The notes under the pieces: model-generated
Database searches by the model: none
What the model saw: the letters and a program-made list of their open reading frames with translations, nothing else
Told to the model about the DNA's origin: nothing
Made by a program: the position numbers and the translations under genes
Shown: in pieces, positions 1 to 8,640 of the stretch
Layout: each line of letters begins with the position of its first letter
Position numbering within the stretch: the stretch's first letter is position 1
Origin: Rhodospirillales bacterium
Lineage (GTDB): Bacteria > Pseudomonadota > Alphaproteobacteria > Acetobacterales > Acetobacteraceae
NCBI GenBank assembly: GCA_947460455.1
Contig: CANHKG010000020.1
Location: 1 to 34,432 of the forward strand
Reading direction: 5' to 3'
Length of the DNA: 34,432 bases

Positions 1-51
1 ACGCTGAAGCGACAGACGCTCGGCAAGGTTCAACTCGTGATAGCCAGCCAT
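1..51 (-). CDS. 5' end of a divergent gene, possibly IS30-like transposase (partial)
   Basis: Only the first 17 codons lie in the window, starting at the ATG at 51 and running off the left edge. The start has a good ribosome binding site on the minus strand (GGAGG six bases upstream). The peptide begins MAGYHELNLAERLSLQR. The Y-x-x-L-x-L-x-E-R pattern resembles the N-terminus of IS30-family transposases, just before their helix-turn-helix. So short a fragment cannot prove the family; any gene with this start is possible. It would be divergent from dnaE2. Confidence 0.35.
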   Translation of the reverse strand, partial: MAGYHELNLAERLSLQR

Positions 52-118
52 CCCATCCTCCGAGCAAACGCAAACATCAAAGGCGTTGCACCCGGAGTTG
101 GAAACCGCCGTCTTTTTG

Positions 119-142
119 CTTCTTTTTCTTCAGAAAAAGAAG
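119..142. repeat. AT-rich perfect hairpin upstream of dnaE2
   Basis: CTTCTTTTTCT and AGAAAAAGAAG form an 11-bp stem with a 2-base spacer. It resembles one half of the longer AT-rich elements at 5310-5403 and 8540-8633. It ends five bases before the probable TTG start of dnaE2, so it could be a terminator for upstream transcription or affect dnaE2 translation. The family resemblance is visible; the role is inferred. Confidence 0.6.
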
Positions 143-146
143 ACCC

Positions 147-3100
147 TTGATTTCCTTCGCTGAACTCGTGTGCGCCACCCCGTTCTCCTTCCTGGAGGGC
201 GCGAGCCATGCCGAGGAGCTGGTGGGGCAAGCGCACGCGCTGGGGCTGGCGGCGTTGGGGGTGGCGGACCGGAACACGGTGGCCGGGGTGGTGCGGGCAC
301 ATGAGGCGGCACGGAAGGAGGGCCTCAAGCTGCTGGTGGGGGCGCGGCTGGGGTTCGTGGATGGAACGCCGGAGGTGGTGGTGTATCCCACGGATCGCGC
401 GGCCTGGGGGCGGCTGACGACGTTGCTGACGTTGGGCAAGCGGCGGGCGAAGAAGGGGGCGTGCGTGCTGACGCGGGCGGACCTGGCGGCCCATGCCGAG
501 GGGCTGGTGGGGATCGCCATGGGCGGCGAGGCCGAAGCGCTGCATGGGCTGCGGGAGGTGTTCGGGCGGCGCATCTGGCTGGCGGCGCGGCGGGATCATT
601 CGGCGGAGGATGGGCGCCGGCTGGCGGCACTGGCGGAGATGGGGCGGCTGGTGCGGATGCCGCTGGTGGCGACCAACGACGTGCTGTTCCACCACCCCGC
701 GCGCAAGATGCTGGCCGATGTGATGACGTGCATCCGGCTGGGCACCACGATCGAGAAGGCGGGGCTCGCCTTGGCGCCGCATGCGGAGCGGCATTTGAAG
801 CCGGCGCAGGAGACCGCGCGGCTGTTCCGGGCGTATCCGGAGGCGGTGGCGGCGAGCCTGGAGATTGTCTCGCAAGTGGAATTCTCTCTGGACCAGCTCG
901 CCTACGAGTATCCCGATGAGCCGGTGCCACCGGGGCGCACGGCGGATGAGCATTTGGCGGTGCTGACATGGGAGGGGGCGGCGCAGCGCTATCCCCGGGG
1001 CGTGCCGGACAAGGTGCGCGCGACCATCGCCAAGGAACTCGCGATGATCGCGCGGCTGAGCTACGCGCGGTATTTTCTCACGGTGCACGACATCGTGGTG
1101 TTCGCGCGCGGGCGCGGCATTCTGTGCCAGGGGCGTGGGTCAGCGGCCAACTCCGCCGTGTGCTTCGCGCTGGGGATCACGGCGGTGGATCCCACGGAAA
1201 TCGATCTGCTGTTCGAACGGTTTGTCTCGGCGGAACGGCGCGAGCCGCCGGATATCGACGTGGATTTCGAGCATGAGCGGCGCGAGGAGGTGATCCAGTA
1301 TCTCTATTCCCGGTATGGCCATGACCGGGCGGCGATTGCTGCTACCGTGATCCATTACCGGCCGAAGATGGCGATCCGCGAGGTCGGCCGGGTGATGGGG
1401 TTGTCGGAGGACACCACTGGCATCTTGTCGAGCCAGAGCTGGGGCAGCCGGTCCGGCGCGGGGGAGTTGTGGTCGCCCGAAAGGCTGGCGGAGGTGGGGC
1501 TGGATGGGGAGAGCATGGCGCTTCAGCGCACGCTGCAATTGGCGCGCGAGCTGATCGGGTTTCCGCGGCATCTGTCCCAGCATGTCGGCGGGTTCGTGCT
1601 GACGCGGGGGCCGTTGATCGAGACGGTGCCGATCGGGCCGGCGGCGATGGACGACCGGTATTTCATCGAATGGGACAAGGACGACATCGACACGCTGGGG
1701 ATCATGAAGGTGGATGTGCTGGCGCTGGGCATGCTCACCTGCATCCGCAAGGCGTTCGCCCTGCTGCGCGCGCGGGGGTTCCCGATCACGGATTTGGCCG
1801 ACGTGCCGCGCGAGGATGCGGCGACGTATCGGATGCTGTGCCGCGGGGATTCCGTCGGCGTGTTCCAGGTGGAAAGCCGGGCGCAGATGAACATGCTGCC
1901 GCGGCTGCGGCCTGCGAAGTTCTACGATCTCGTCATCGAAGTTGCCATTGTGCGGCCGGGGCCGATCCAGGGCGACATGGTGCACCCGTACCTGCGCCGG
2001 CGGCAGGGGAAGGAGGCGGTGCACTTCCCCTCGCCCGATCCCGCGCACGGGCCGGCGGATGAGCTGGAGCGGGTGCTGGGCAAGACGCTGGGGGTGCCGC
2101 TGTTCCAGGAACAGGCGATGCGCATTGCCATCGAGGCGGCGAAGTTCACGCCCGAGGAAGCCAACGCGCTGCGCCGGGCGATGGCGACGTTCCGGCACGT
2201 GGGCACGATCAACACCTTCTTCGGCAAGATGGTGGATGGCATGGCGGCGCGCGGCTACGAACGCGATTTCGCCGAGCGCTGCTTCCGGCAGATCGAGGGG
2301 TTCGGCACCTATGGGTTTCCCGAAAGCCATGCGGCGAGCTTCGCGCAGCTGGTGTACGTCTCGGCCTGGCTGAAATGCCACCACCCCGCCGCGTTTGCCT
2401 GCGCGCTGCTGAACAGCCAGCCGATGGGGTTCTATGCCCCGGCGCAGATCGTGCGCGATGCGCGCGAGCATGGGGTGCAGGTGCGCGGGATCGATGTGCT
2501 GGTCTCCGCCTGGGGCTGCGATGTGGAGGCGGCGGGCCGGGATGTGGCGCTGCGGCTCGGCTTTCGGCTGATCGATGGGTTCCGCGAGGAGTGGGCGCGG
2601 CGGATCATGGCGGGGCGGCCGATTGCGGATTTCGCGGCACTCACGCGCATCGGGCTGCCGCGGGCGGCGCTGGTGATGCTGGCGGAGGCGGATGGGCTGC
2701 GCGGGCTGGGGCTGGACCGGCGGCAGGGGCTATGGCGGGTGCGCGGGCTGGAGGATGCGGCGCCGCCGCTGCTGGCGATGCTCGATCCGCCGCCGGGCAA
2801 TGCCGCGCTGCCGGCGATGCACCAGGGGGAGCACGTGGCGGCGGATTACCAGGCCACCGGGCTCTCCCTGCGCGCCCATCCGGTGCGGCTGCTGCGGCGC
2901 GTGCTGGCGGCCGAGGGGGTGGCGACCTGCGCCGAGGCGACCAGCCGGCGCGATGGCGCCAAGGTGCGGCTGGCCGGCGTGGTGCTGGTGCGCCAGCGGC
3001 CGGGCAGTGCTTCCGGCGTGGTGTTCGCCACCATCGAGGACGAGACCGGGGTGGCCAATATCGTGATCTGGCCCTCGGTGATGGAACGCTTCCGCCGCGC

Positions 3101-3326
3101 CGTGCTGGGCAGCCAGGTGCTGGAGGTGGCGGGGAAGGTGCAACGCTCCGAGGAAGGCGTGGTGCATGTGGTGGCCGATACGCTGACCGACCGCACCGCG
3201 CTGCTGGGGCTGCTGGAGACGGAAGGGCTGCGCATCGCTCCCGCCCCGGCCGACGAGGCGAACCGGACACCGCCGGCGGAGGAGGAAAAGGCCCTCTCCC
3301 TCCCCCGCTCGCGGGATTTTCATTGA
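147..3326 (+). CDS. dnaE2: Error-prone DNA polymerase III alpha subunit DnaE2
   Basis: This encodes a 1059-aa C-family DNA polymerase, the usual DnaE2 length. In this family it performs translesion synthesis in the SOS mutasome with ImuA and ImuB. The N-terminus (FAELVCATPFSFLEGASH, then ADRNTVAGVVRAH) is the DnaE2 form of the PHP domain. The polymerase core carries GRGSAANSAVCFALGI and the catalytic PPDIDVDFEHERREE near residue 370. An OB-fold follows near residues 950-1030 (LAGVVLVRQRPG, IEDETGVANIVIWP). No in-frame ATG exists upstream, so TTG at 147 is the likely start, with a weak AGAAG site in front. ImuA/ImuB are not in the window, and I saw no LexA box of the GTTC-N7-GTTC type in the 146 bases upstream. 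Confidence 0.95.
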   Translation: MISFAELVCATPFSFLEGASHAEELVGQAHALGLAALGVADRNTVAGVVRAHEAARKEGLKLLVGARLGFVDGTPEVVVYPTDRAAWGRLTTLLTLGKRRAKKGACVLTRADLAAHAEGLVGIAMGGEAEALHGLREVFGRRIWLAARRDHSAEDGRRLAALAEMGRLVRMPLVATNDVLFHHPARKMLADVMTCIRLGTTIEKAGLALAPHAERHLKPAQETARLFRAYPEAVAASLEIVSQVEFSLDQLAYEYPDEPVPPGRTADEHLAVLTWEGAAQRYPRGVPDKVRATIAKELAMIARLSYARYFLTVHDIVVFARGRGILCQGRGSAANSAVCFALGITAVDPTEIDLLFERFVSAERREPPDIDVDFEHERREEVIQYLYSRYGHDRAAIAATVIHYRPKMAIREVGRVMGLSEDTTGILSSQSWGSRSGAGELWSPERLAEVGLDGESMALQRTLQLARELIGFPRHLSQHVGGFVLTRGPLIETVPIGPAAMDDRYFIEWDKDDIDTLGIMKVDVLALGMLTCIRKAFALLRARGFPITDLADVPREDAATYRMLCRGDSVGVFQVESRAQMNMLPRLRPAKFYDLVIEVAIVRPGPIQGDMVHPYLRRRQGKEAVHFPSPDPAHGPADELERVLGKTLGVPLFQEQAMRIAIEAAKFTPEEANALRRAMATFRHVGTINTFFGKMVDGMAARGYERDFAERCFRQIEGFGTYGFPESHAASFAQLVYVSAWLKCHHPAAFACALLNSQPMGFYAPAQIVRDAREHGVQVRGIDVLVSAWGCDVEAAGRDVALRLGFRLIDGFREEWARRIMAGRPIADFAALTRIGLPRAALVMLAEADGLRGLGLDRRQGLWRVRGLEDAAPPLLAMLDPPPGNAALPAMHQGEHVAADYQATGLSLRAHPVRLLRRVLAAEGVATCAEATSRRDGAKVRLAGVVLVRQRPGSASGVVFATIEDETGVANIVIWPSVMERFRRAVLGSQVLEVAGKVQRSEEGVVHVVADTLTDRTALLGLLETEGLRIAPAPADEANRTPPAEEEKALSLPRSRDFH

Positions 3327-3395
3327 CACACCCTATTGATGGCGCACCTGCGCGTGCAGAAATAAGCTTCCATTGACCATTGAAAGCTCGCCGTT

Positions 3396-4088
3396 ATGTC
3401 CCTGAATCTGGCCCAACTCGCCAACGAAGCCGGCAGCGACAAGGGCGATGCCGTGTTCCACGCGCACGATTATGCGCGGCTCTATGCCTTCCTGTTCGAG
3501 CAGTTCCGCGAGCGCGAGTTCGCCATGCTGGAGATCGGGCTGAAGCGCGGGGGGCTGGATGAATCCAAGCTGCGCGGCCGGGTGGAGCAGGAGGCGCCCT
3601 CCATCGCCATGTGGCGGCAATACTTCCCGCGCGCGAAGATCTGGGGCTTCGACATCTCCGATTTCTCGGCGGTGAAGATGGAGGGCTTCACCTTCATCCA
3701 GGGCGATGCCGGCAGCGCCCAGTCGCTCACGAAGCTGCACGACGCCCTGCCGCCGCTGCGCCTGCTGATCGACGATGGCAGCCACGCCAGCTACCATCAG
3801 CAGCTGACCCTGGCGCATCTGTTCAACCGCGTGGCGCCCGGCGGGTTCTTCGTGATCGAGGATATCCACGTGTTCAACCCGATGGATGCCGACCTGCCGA
3901 AGGTGCCGCGCACGATCTTCCTGCTGGAGCAGTTCCTGCGCACCGGCACGCTGGAGAGTGCGGCGATTGCGCCGGAACAGGCACGGTTCATCGAGGCGAA
4001 CACGGCGCAGGTGTTCATCCACCGCAGCGACAAGGGCGGCGTGAACTACTGGGCGCCGAAGATGGCGGTGCTGCAACGCAAGGGGTGA
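3396..4088 (+). CDS. Class I SAM-dependent methyltransferase
   Basis: This 230-aa protein has the layout of small-molecule or sugar methyltransferases related to the macrocin/mycinamicin O-methyltransferase group. An N-terminal GSDKGDAVFHAHDYARLY is followed by the SAM-binding MLEIGLKRGG, the acidic strand IWGFDISD, and LLIDDGSHASYHQQ with GGFFVIEDIH. Those acidic and His residues usually bind metal or substrate in the family. The ATG at 3396 is the first reasonable start. The stop overlaps the ATG of the next gene, so the two are probably co-translated. The substrate is unknown; with nearby glycan-type genes, a sugar or secondary metabolite is plausible. Confidence 0.8.
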   Translation: MSLNLAQLANEAGSDKGDAVFHAHDYARLYAFLFEQFREREFAMLEIGLKRGGLDESKLRGRVEQEAPSIAMWRQYFPRAKIWGFDISDFSAVKMEGFTFIQGDAGSAQSLTKLHDALPPLRLLIDDGSHASYHQQLTLAHLFNRVAPGGFFVIEDIHVFNPMDADLPKVPRTIFLLEQFLRTGTLESAAIAPEQARFIEANTAQVFIHRSDKGGVNYWAPKMAVLQRKG

Positions 4089-5302
4089 TGCCCATGGCCC
4101 GCTTTTTCCTGCTGCTGCTGCTGGTCCTGTGGGCCGCTGGTGCCTCCGCGCAGGCCCAGGGTGTGCCGGAGTGGCGGCCGCCGATCTTCCCAGCACCCGC
4201 CGGCGCGGTGCGGCTGGAGGCGCACGGGGTGCGGCCGGATACCGGGGCAGACGTGGCCGAGGCGATCAACGCGGTGCTGCAGGGCCTGAAGCCCGGCCAG
4301 ACATTGATGCTGCAGGCCGGCACCTATCGCCTGTCCAAGCCCGTGCTGCTGCCTTCGGGCGTGAGCCTGCAGGGGCCGCAATCGGCGCAGGGGCGGCCGC
4401 TGGCCACGCTGGAGCAGGACCACGTGTTCGGCAAGGTCGGCCTGCTGTCCATGGGCACGGTGATGAACGCCAATTGGCTGTCCCACACCGTGCGGGACCG
4501 CGGCATCCATGTGCGCGCCATCCGCATCCGCCACGAGACCATGGGCGTGGTGCTGCGCCAGGTGGAGGACGTGTCGGTGGAGGGCTGCGAGTTCGAGGGC
4601 GGGATGGATGCCACCGCCATGCAGGGCGGGCGGCGCACACGGGTGGCGCACAACCTCTCCCACGGCACGCGCAACGCCGCCTGGGACCACTGGTTCGGCA
4701 CCGAGGACGCGGTGGTGGAGGACAACATCGCCTTCCTGGCCAATGGCCACGGCATCCTGTTCAACGCGGTGGATACCGGCAACGCGCCGGCCACGTCGCG
4801 CGGCTTCACCGCCCGGCGCAACATCGTGCGCGGGCAGGGCGCCAACGGGGTGGGCATCTGGGTCAGCCCGCTGGGGCGCGGCGGCGGGCGGATCGCCGGC
4901 ACGATCACGCTGGAGGACAACGACATCGCCGCCCCGCAACCCGGGGCACAGACCGCGGGCATCATCGTGCGGGCGGGGGATGCCGACCTGGTGGTGGTGC
5001 GCCACAACCGCGTGGCCGGGATGCGCGGCTATCCCGCCCTGGCGGTGGGGCCGTACCAGCCATCGGAAGGCGGGGAAGACCGGCTGCCGGCACGGGTGGT
5101 GGTGGAAGGCAACGAGCTGAACGACAACCACGTCTCGCGCTCCGGCGGCGTGGTGCGGGCCACGGGGGTGGCGGTGGAAGTGCGCGGCAACCGGCTGGCG
5201 GGCAACGGGTTCGAAGGCGGCAAGCCCGCGCCGGCGCTGACCCTGTGCCGCCGCGGCACGCCAGCGCAGGAGCCGGTGGTAACGGCGTGTGGGGCAGATT
5301 AA
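4088..5302 (+). CDS. Secreted right-handed parallel beta-helix protein
   Basis: This 404-aa protein starts with a clear signal peptide (hydrophobic FFLLLLLVLWAAGASA, cleavage near AQA). The body has repeated short strands of the pectate-lyase or NosD type: VEGCEFEG, RTRVAHN, AVVEDNIAF, FTARRNIV, ITLEDND, VVVRHNRV, VVVEGNEL, VEVRGNRL. Such folds occur in polysaccharide lyases, epimerases and surface proteins; no catalytic signature lets me name a substrate. The start ATG at 4088 overlaps the stop of the methyltransferase (ATGA), with an alternative ATG two codons later. An AT-rich double hairpin follows directly after the stop. Confidence 0.75.
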   Translation: MPMARFFLLLLLVLWAAGASAQAQGVPEWRPPIFPAPAGAVRLEAHGVRPDTGADVAEAINAVLQGLKPGQTLMLQAGTYRLSKPVLLPSGVSLQGPQSAQGRPLATLEQDHVFGKVGLLSMGTVMNANWLSHTVRDRGIHVRAIRIRHETMGVVLRQVEDVSVEGCEFEGGMDATAMQGGRRTRVAHNLSHGTRNAAWDHWFGTEDAVVEDNIAFLANGHGILFNAVDTGNAPATSRGFTARRNIVRGQGANGVGIWVSPLGRGGGRIAGTITLEDNDIAAPQPGAQTAGIIVRAGDADLVVVRHNRVAGMRGYPALAVGPYQPSEGGEDRLPARVVVEGNELNDNHVSRSGGVVRATGVAVEVRGNRLAGNGFEGGKPAPALTLCRRGTPAQEPVVTACGAD

Positions 5303-5309
5303 GGAAGCA

Positions 5310-5403
5310 GTTCTTTTTTGAAAAAAAGAACCAAAAAACTTTCATGACTGGCACGGGCGCCATGAATGAAGTTTTTTTGCTTCTTTTTGTTCACAAAAAG
5401 AAG
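5310..5403. terminator. AT-rich double-hairpin repeat, bidirectional terminator
   Basis: The element lies between two convergent genes. It holds two perfect hairpins, GTTCTTTTTT-G-AAAAAAAGAAC (5310-5331) and CTTCTTTTTGT-TC-ACAAAAAGAAG (5380-5403). Between them an outer inverted pair (CAAAAAACTTTCATG / CATGAATGAAGTTTTTTTG) surrounds a GC core. The A/T content is extreme for this DNA. An inverted copy lies at 8540-8633. Its position suggests rho-independent termination on both strands. Confidence 0.75.
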
Positions 5404-5407
5404 ATTC

Positions 5408-6379
5408 TTAAGCCTTCCCTTTAAGGAACACCCCAGTATCCGTGCAGAACACCGGCCGCCCGGTGATCTGGGCGATCTGGTGCGCCTGGCCCGAATCGCT
5501 TTCCACGAACAGCCGCCCGCCCATGGCGGCGTACACATCCGCCTTGTAGCGCCCGTAGAGCTGCAGCTGGCGGCGGCGCTCGGCGGTGGGCAGGTCGAGC
5601 ATGATCAGCTCGTCGTATTTGATCTCGTGCCGGGCCAGCCATTCCTTGGTCTGGCCGCGCCACTTCTCCAGCCGGGAGGTGACGATGGCGCCCAGCTTGT
5701 AGCTTGGCCGCAGCTTCAGCGGGGCGGTGAGGATGTATTTTTCGTACAGCCCGCCGTCGTTGGAGTTTTCCGGCGGGCCATCGGGGCAGAACACGCCGTC
5801 GAGGTCGCAGAGGAAGCCGTCGCTCATCGGGTGGTGCATCATATTCCACTCGAACACGCGCGGGCCCGGCACGGTTTCGAAGGTGAGGTCGGCATCGGGC
5901 GCGTCGTGCTCGGCCTTGTAGACGGCGACGAAGGTGAAGCGGTAGCGGCCGCTGCCGATGGTGGCGGCGTGGGTGGTGCGGAAGCGGCGGATGGCGGCGC
6001 CGGTGTTGATCGTGTCGTCCATCACCAGCACGTTCAACGGCGCATCGGCGCCGGCGCGGGCCAGGCGGTGATGGGCGCGGCCCCAGCGGTTGGTGTCGCG
6101 CTGGGCGAGGTGGCCGGTGGCGAGGTCGGCGAGTGTCACCAGCGGCAGGTTGAGGTGCAGCGCCACCAGCGCGCCCGGCACCAGGCCGCTGCGCGGCAGG
6201 CCAACCACGAAATCGTAGCCTTCCGAAACACGGTGCAGGTGCTTCTTGATGGTGGTGTGCATGTCCGCCACGGTGCGCATGTTCAGCGCCTGGGCGGGGC
6301 GGGGCGGCACCGTATCCGTGGTGCGGTGCCAGAGGCTGCGAAGGTCGATCGCCGGCCCAGGGGCGGGGGCGGTGCTCAT
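5408..6379 (-). CDS. Phosphoribosyltransferase fused to a HAD-like domain
   Basis: This 323-aa protein appears to have two domains. Residues about 30-170 look like a type I phosphoribosyltransferase: DFVVGLPRSGLVPGALVA resembles the pyrophosphate-loop strand, and LNVLVMDDTINTGAA is a classical PRPP-binding motif. From about residue 200 the sequence is HAD-like: DGFLCDLDGVFCPD matches the nucleophile DxDG motif, AIVTSRLEKWRGQT the second motif, and FVESDSGQAHQIA the acidic C-terminal motif. ATG 6379 is chosen over longer in-frame starts because those would overlap the methyltransferase upstream. The gene begins 10 bases after that methyltransferase. A role in nucleotide or nucleotide-sugar metabolism is inferred. 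Confidence 0.75.
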   Translation of the reverse strand: MSTAPAPGPAIDLRSLWHRTTDTVPPRPAQALNMRTVADMHTTIKKHLHRVSEGYDFVVGLPRSGLVPGALVALHLNLPLVTLADLATGHLAQRDTNRWGRAHHRLARAGADAPLNVLVMDDTINTGAAIRRFRTTHAATIGSGRYRFTFVAVYKAEHDAPDADLTFETVPGPRVFEWNMMHHPMSDGFLCDLDGVFCPDGPPENSNDGGLYEKYILTAPLKLRPSYKLGAIVTSRLEKWRGQTKEWLARHEIKYDELIMLDLPTAERRRQLQLYGRYKADVYAAMGGRLFVESDSGQAHQIAQITGRPVFCTDTGVFLKGKA

Positions 6380-6389
6380 GCCGCGTATC

Positions 6390-6956
6390 CTAGGGTTTGC
6401 GGCGGCCGGTGGCGCCGAGGCTGATCCAGCCATGGTTGTGGCCACGCACGCGGCCCGAATGCAACTCCTCCACCCCCACGAAGCCAGCCTGGAGCAGCGC
6501 CTCGCGCAGGCGGCGCGGGGAGAACATGGCCAGGTGCCAGCCGGGGTGGCCGGGCGTGCCCGTGCCGTCGCCATAGGAGAACAGGCGGCCGGCCGCCCAC
6601 ACGCAGGGGTCGCCGGCAGGGTTGAAGCGCGTCCAGGGGTCGATCTTCAGCGGGTCGTGGCCGCGGCGCTCGGCGTTCACGAAGGCCTCGGCGATGCGCA
6701 GCGCATCGGGCACCCACACCTCCAGCACACCGCCGGGGCGCAGCACGCGCAGCATTTCGGCCAGGGCCTCGCCGGTTTGGTACCAGGCCACGTGCTCCAG
6801 CACATGGGCCATGTGGATCAGGTCGAAGCTGGCATCCTCATAGGGCAGGCGGCGCAGGATCTCGGCGGGGTGCGGGCGCCCGGGGCCCATCACGTCCAGC
6901 ACCTCGAACCCCGCCAGGGGCTTCATGTCCGGTCCGATATCAAGCTGGCGGGGCAT
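6390..6956 (-). CDS. Class I SAM-dependent methyltransferase (Methyltransf_11-like)
   Basis: This 188-aa protein is a short methyltransferase. YEDASFDLIHMAHVLEHV is the typical post-IV region and MLRVLRPGGVLEVWVPD the post-V region. The N-terminal SAM-binding strand is compact (FEVLDVMGPG). The family acts on varied small molecules or glycans, often in surface polysaccharide loci. The start at 6956 has AGGAG about ten bases upstream. It lies directly ahead of the phosphoribosyltransferase/HAD gene and probably shares its transcript. The 274-bp gap to the divergent glycosyltransferase should hold promoters for both directions, but I see no convincing -35/-10 pair. Confidence 0.75.
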   Translation of the reverse strand: MPRQLDIGPDMKPLAGFEVLDVMGPGRPHPAEILRRLPYEDASFDLIHMAHVLEHVAWYQTGEALAEMLRVLRPGGVLEVWVPDALRIAEAFVNAERRGHDPLKIDPWTRFNPAGDPCVWAAGRLFSYGDGTGTPGHPGWHLAMFSPRRLREALLQAGFVGVEELHSGRVRGHNHGWISLGATGRRKP

Positions 6957-7230
6957 TCGCGCGGATCTCCTGCTGGGGAACGCCTGGCAAAACCTGCCAT
7001 GCACGCATGACGATGCGGCCATTTACCCGCCGGATCGCCACGCACGCAAGCACGCCTGCCCTGCCGCGGGTGGGGCGGCGCCGCCTTCTGGCCGCGTTCA
7101 AACTTTCGTGAGTCTTATGACCAAAGCCGGCAATCTTTGTGGAAGCTTCGCATGTGCATAGGAATGCCGGCTGCGGTTGTGTAGGGATTCACCCGGCGCC
7201 GTGCCGCGCCTGAAGACCTGCCGCGAGAGG

Positions 7231-8535
7231 ATGTCCGCGCCGATGAGCCTGGCGATCTGCCTGATGATCAAGGATGAGCGCCCGTATCTCGCGGAATGGC
7301 TCGCCTTCCATGCCCTGGTGGGCGTGAGCCATTTCCGCATCTACGACAACGGCAGCACCGATGGCAGCCTGGCGCTGCTGGCGCGGCTGGCGACGCATTA
7401 CGACATCGAGGTGCTGCCCTGGACGGTGACGGGGATCGAGCGCCAGCAATCCGCGTTCAACGATGCCTGCCAGGCGCTGGCCGGGCGCTACGACTGGGTG
7501 GCCTTCCTGGACGCCGACGAGTTCCTGTTCGACCCGCAATGGCGCCCGCTGCCCAACTGGCTGGATGGGCTGGAGGAGGATGTGGGCGCGGTGGCGGTGA
7601 ACCAGCGCGTGTTCGGCTCCGCCGGGCGCATCGAGATCGATGACGAGGACCTGGTGATCCGCCGCTTCACCAAGCGGGCGAAGCTGGACTACCCCGAGCA
7701 CTACTGGGTGAAGACCATCGCGCGGCCGGAATGTGTGGCGACGTTCCAGTTCAGCCACACCGTGCATCTGCGGGAAGGGCGCTACGTCATGACCGATGGC
7801 AGCCCGAAGGAGATCGCCGGCAACCACCCGGCACAGGCGGCCATCGTGGCCGCGCACGGGCCGGTGCTGCACCACTACATCCTGAAATCCTGGAACGAAT
7901 ACCAGCGCAAGCGCCTGCGCGGCGCCGTTTCCGATAGCGGGGACATGAAGCGGCTGACGCAGGATTACTTCACCGGCCGCGACACGATGGTGAACGCCGA
8001 GGAGGATACCGCGCTGGCCGCGATGGCGGCGCTGGTGGAGGCGCGGATGCGTTTCGCCGAGGCCGCCACCGCCCCCGGCGCGCCGGGCGAGGCGGTAACG
8101 CCGACGGACCAGGTGCTGATCCCAGATGCGCTGCCGGCGCTGGAGGGGTTCCACCCGCGCGATTCCGCCAACCTGTTCTGGATCAAGGATGGCAATGCCG
8201 CCACCGGCAATGGCGCGGGCACGCTGGTGGTCACGGCCGCGGTGCCGCAGGCCCGGCTGGGGCTGGGCATCTACATGATCATGGACCCCTATCCGCTGGA
8301 GCGCATGGCGCTGCGCGTGAACGGGGAGGCGGTGGCCTTCTCCCTGCGCGCACTGGGCGAACGCTGGCGCATCCTGCTGAGCGAGCCCATGGCGCTGCAA
8401 CGCGGCCGCAACGAGATCACGCTGGAACCGCCCGAGTTCCACCGCATCCGCGACGTGGTGCCGAATACCCAGGATACCCGGCGGATGTCGATCGCGCTGA
8501 CCGAAGTGAAGATCATCACCTGGGAAGAGGAGTAA
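7231..8535 (+). CDS. Glycosyltransferase family 2/92-like protein
   Basis: This is a 434-aa protein. The N-terminal half is a GT-A enzyme of the type that starts with ICLMIKDERPYLAEWLAFH. It then has FRIYDNGSTDGS and the metal-binding WVAFLDADEFLF (DxD), as in GT92/DUF23-like or family 2 enzymes. VTDGSPKE-type residues and HHYILKSWNEY follow near residues 185-230. The C-terminal ~140 residues look like a separate beta-rich domain. ATG 7231 follows GAGAGG very closely; ATG 7243 is an alternative with better spacing. It probably transfers a sugar onto a surface glycan; donor and acceptor are unknown. Confidence 0.75.
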   Translation: MSAPMSLAICLMIKDERPYLAEWLAFHALVGVSHFRIYDNGSTDGSLALLARLATHYDIEVLPWTVTGIERQQSAFNDACQALAGRYDWVAFLDADEFLFDPQWRPLPNWLDGLEEDVGAVAVNQRVFGSAGRIEIDDEDLVIRRFTKRAKLDYPEHYWVKTIARPECVATFQFSHTVHLREGRYVMTDGSPKEIAGNHPAQAAIVAAHGPVLHHYILKSWNEYQRKRLRGAVSDSGDMKRLTQDYFTGRDTMVNAEEDTALAAMAALVEARMRFAEAATAPGAPGEAVTPTDQVLIPDALPALEGFHPRDSANLFWIKDGNAATGNGAGTLVVTAAVPQARLGLGIYMIMDPYPLERMALRVNGEAVAFSLRALGERWRILLSEPMALQRGRNEITLEPPEFHRIRDVVPNTQDTRRMSIALTEVKIITWEEE

Positions 8536-8539
8536 GACT

Positions 8540-8633
8540 CTTCTTTTTGTGAACAAAAAGAAGCAAAAAAACTTCATAACCTGGCGCACGCCAAGTCATA
8601 AAAGTTTTTTGGTTCTTTTTTTCAAAAAAGAAC
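8540..8633. terminator. AT-rich double-hairpin repeat, inverted copy
   Basis: This is the reverse-complement version of the 5310-5403 element. CTTCTTTTTGT-GA-ACAAAAAGAAG (8540-8563) is followed by a GC core and then GTTCTTTTTTT-C-AAAAAAGAAC (8612-8633). It again separates two convergent genes (8535 and 8641), which supports a bidirectional terminator role. Confidence 0.75.
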
Positions 8634-8640
8634 ATTCTTC

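Noticed and set aside
30-1088. Long minus-strand open frame across the start of dnaE2
   Set aside because: It is Arg/His/Pro-rich shadow coding of a clear dnaE2 reading frame and has no sensible family or start.
3322-3395. Sigma-70 promoter before the methyltransferase at 3396
   Set aside because: A TTGACA hexamer overlaps the dnaE2 stop, but no acceptable -10 box lies 16-18 bases downstream.
6957-7230. Promoters between the divergent methyltransferase and glycosyltransferase genes
   Set aside because: A TTGTGG-like box near 7136 has no convincing -10 at the right distance; the gap must hold promoters but I cannot place them.
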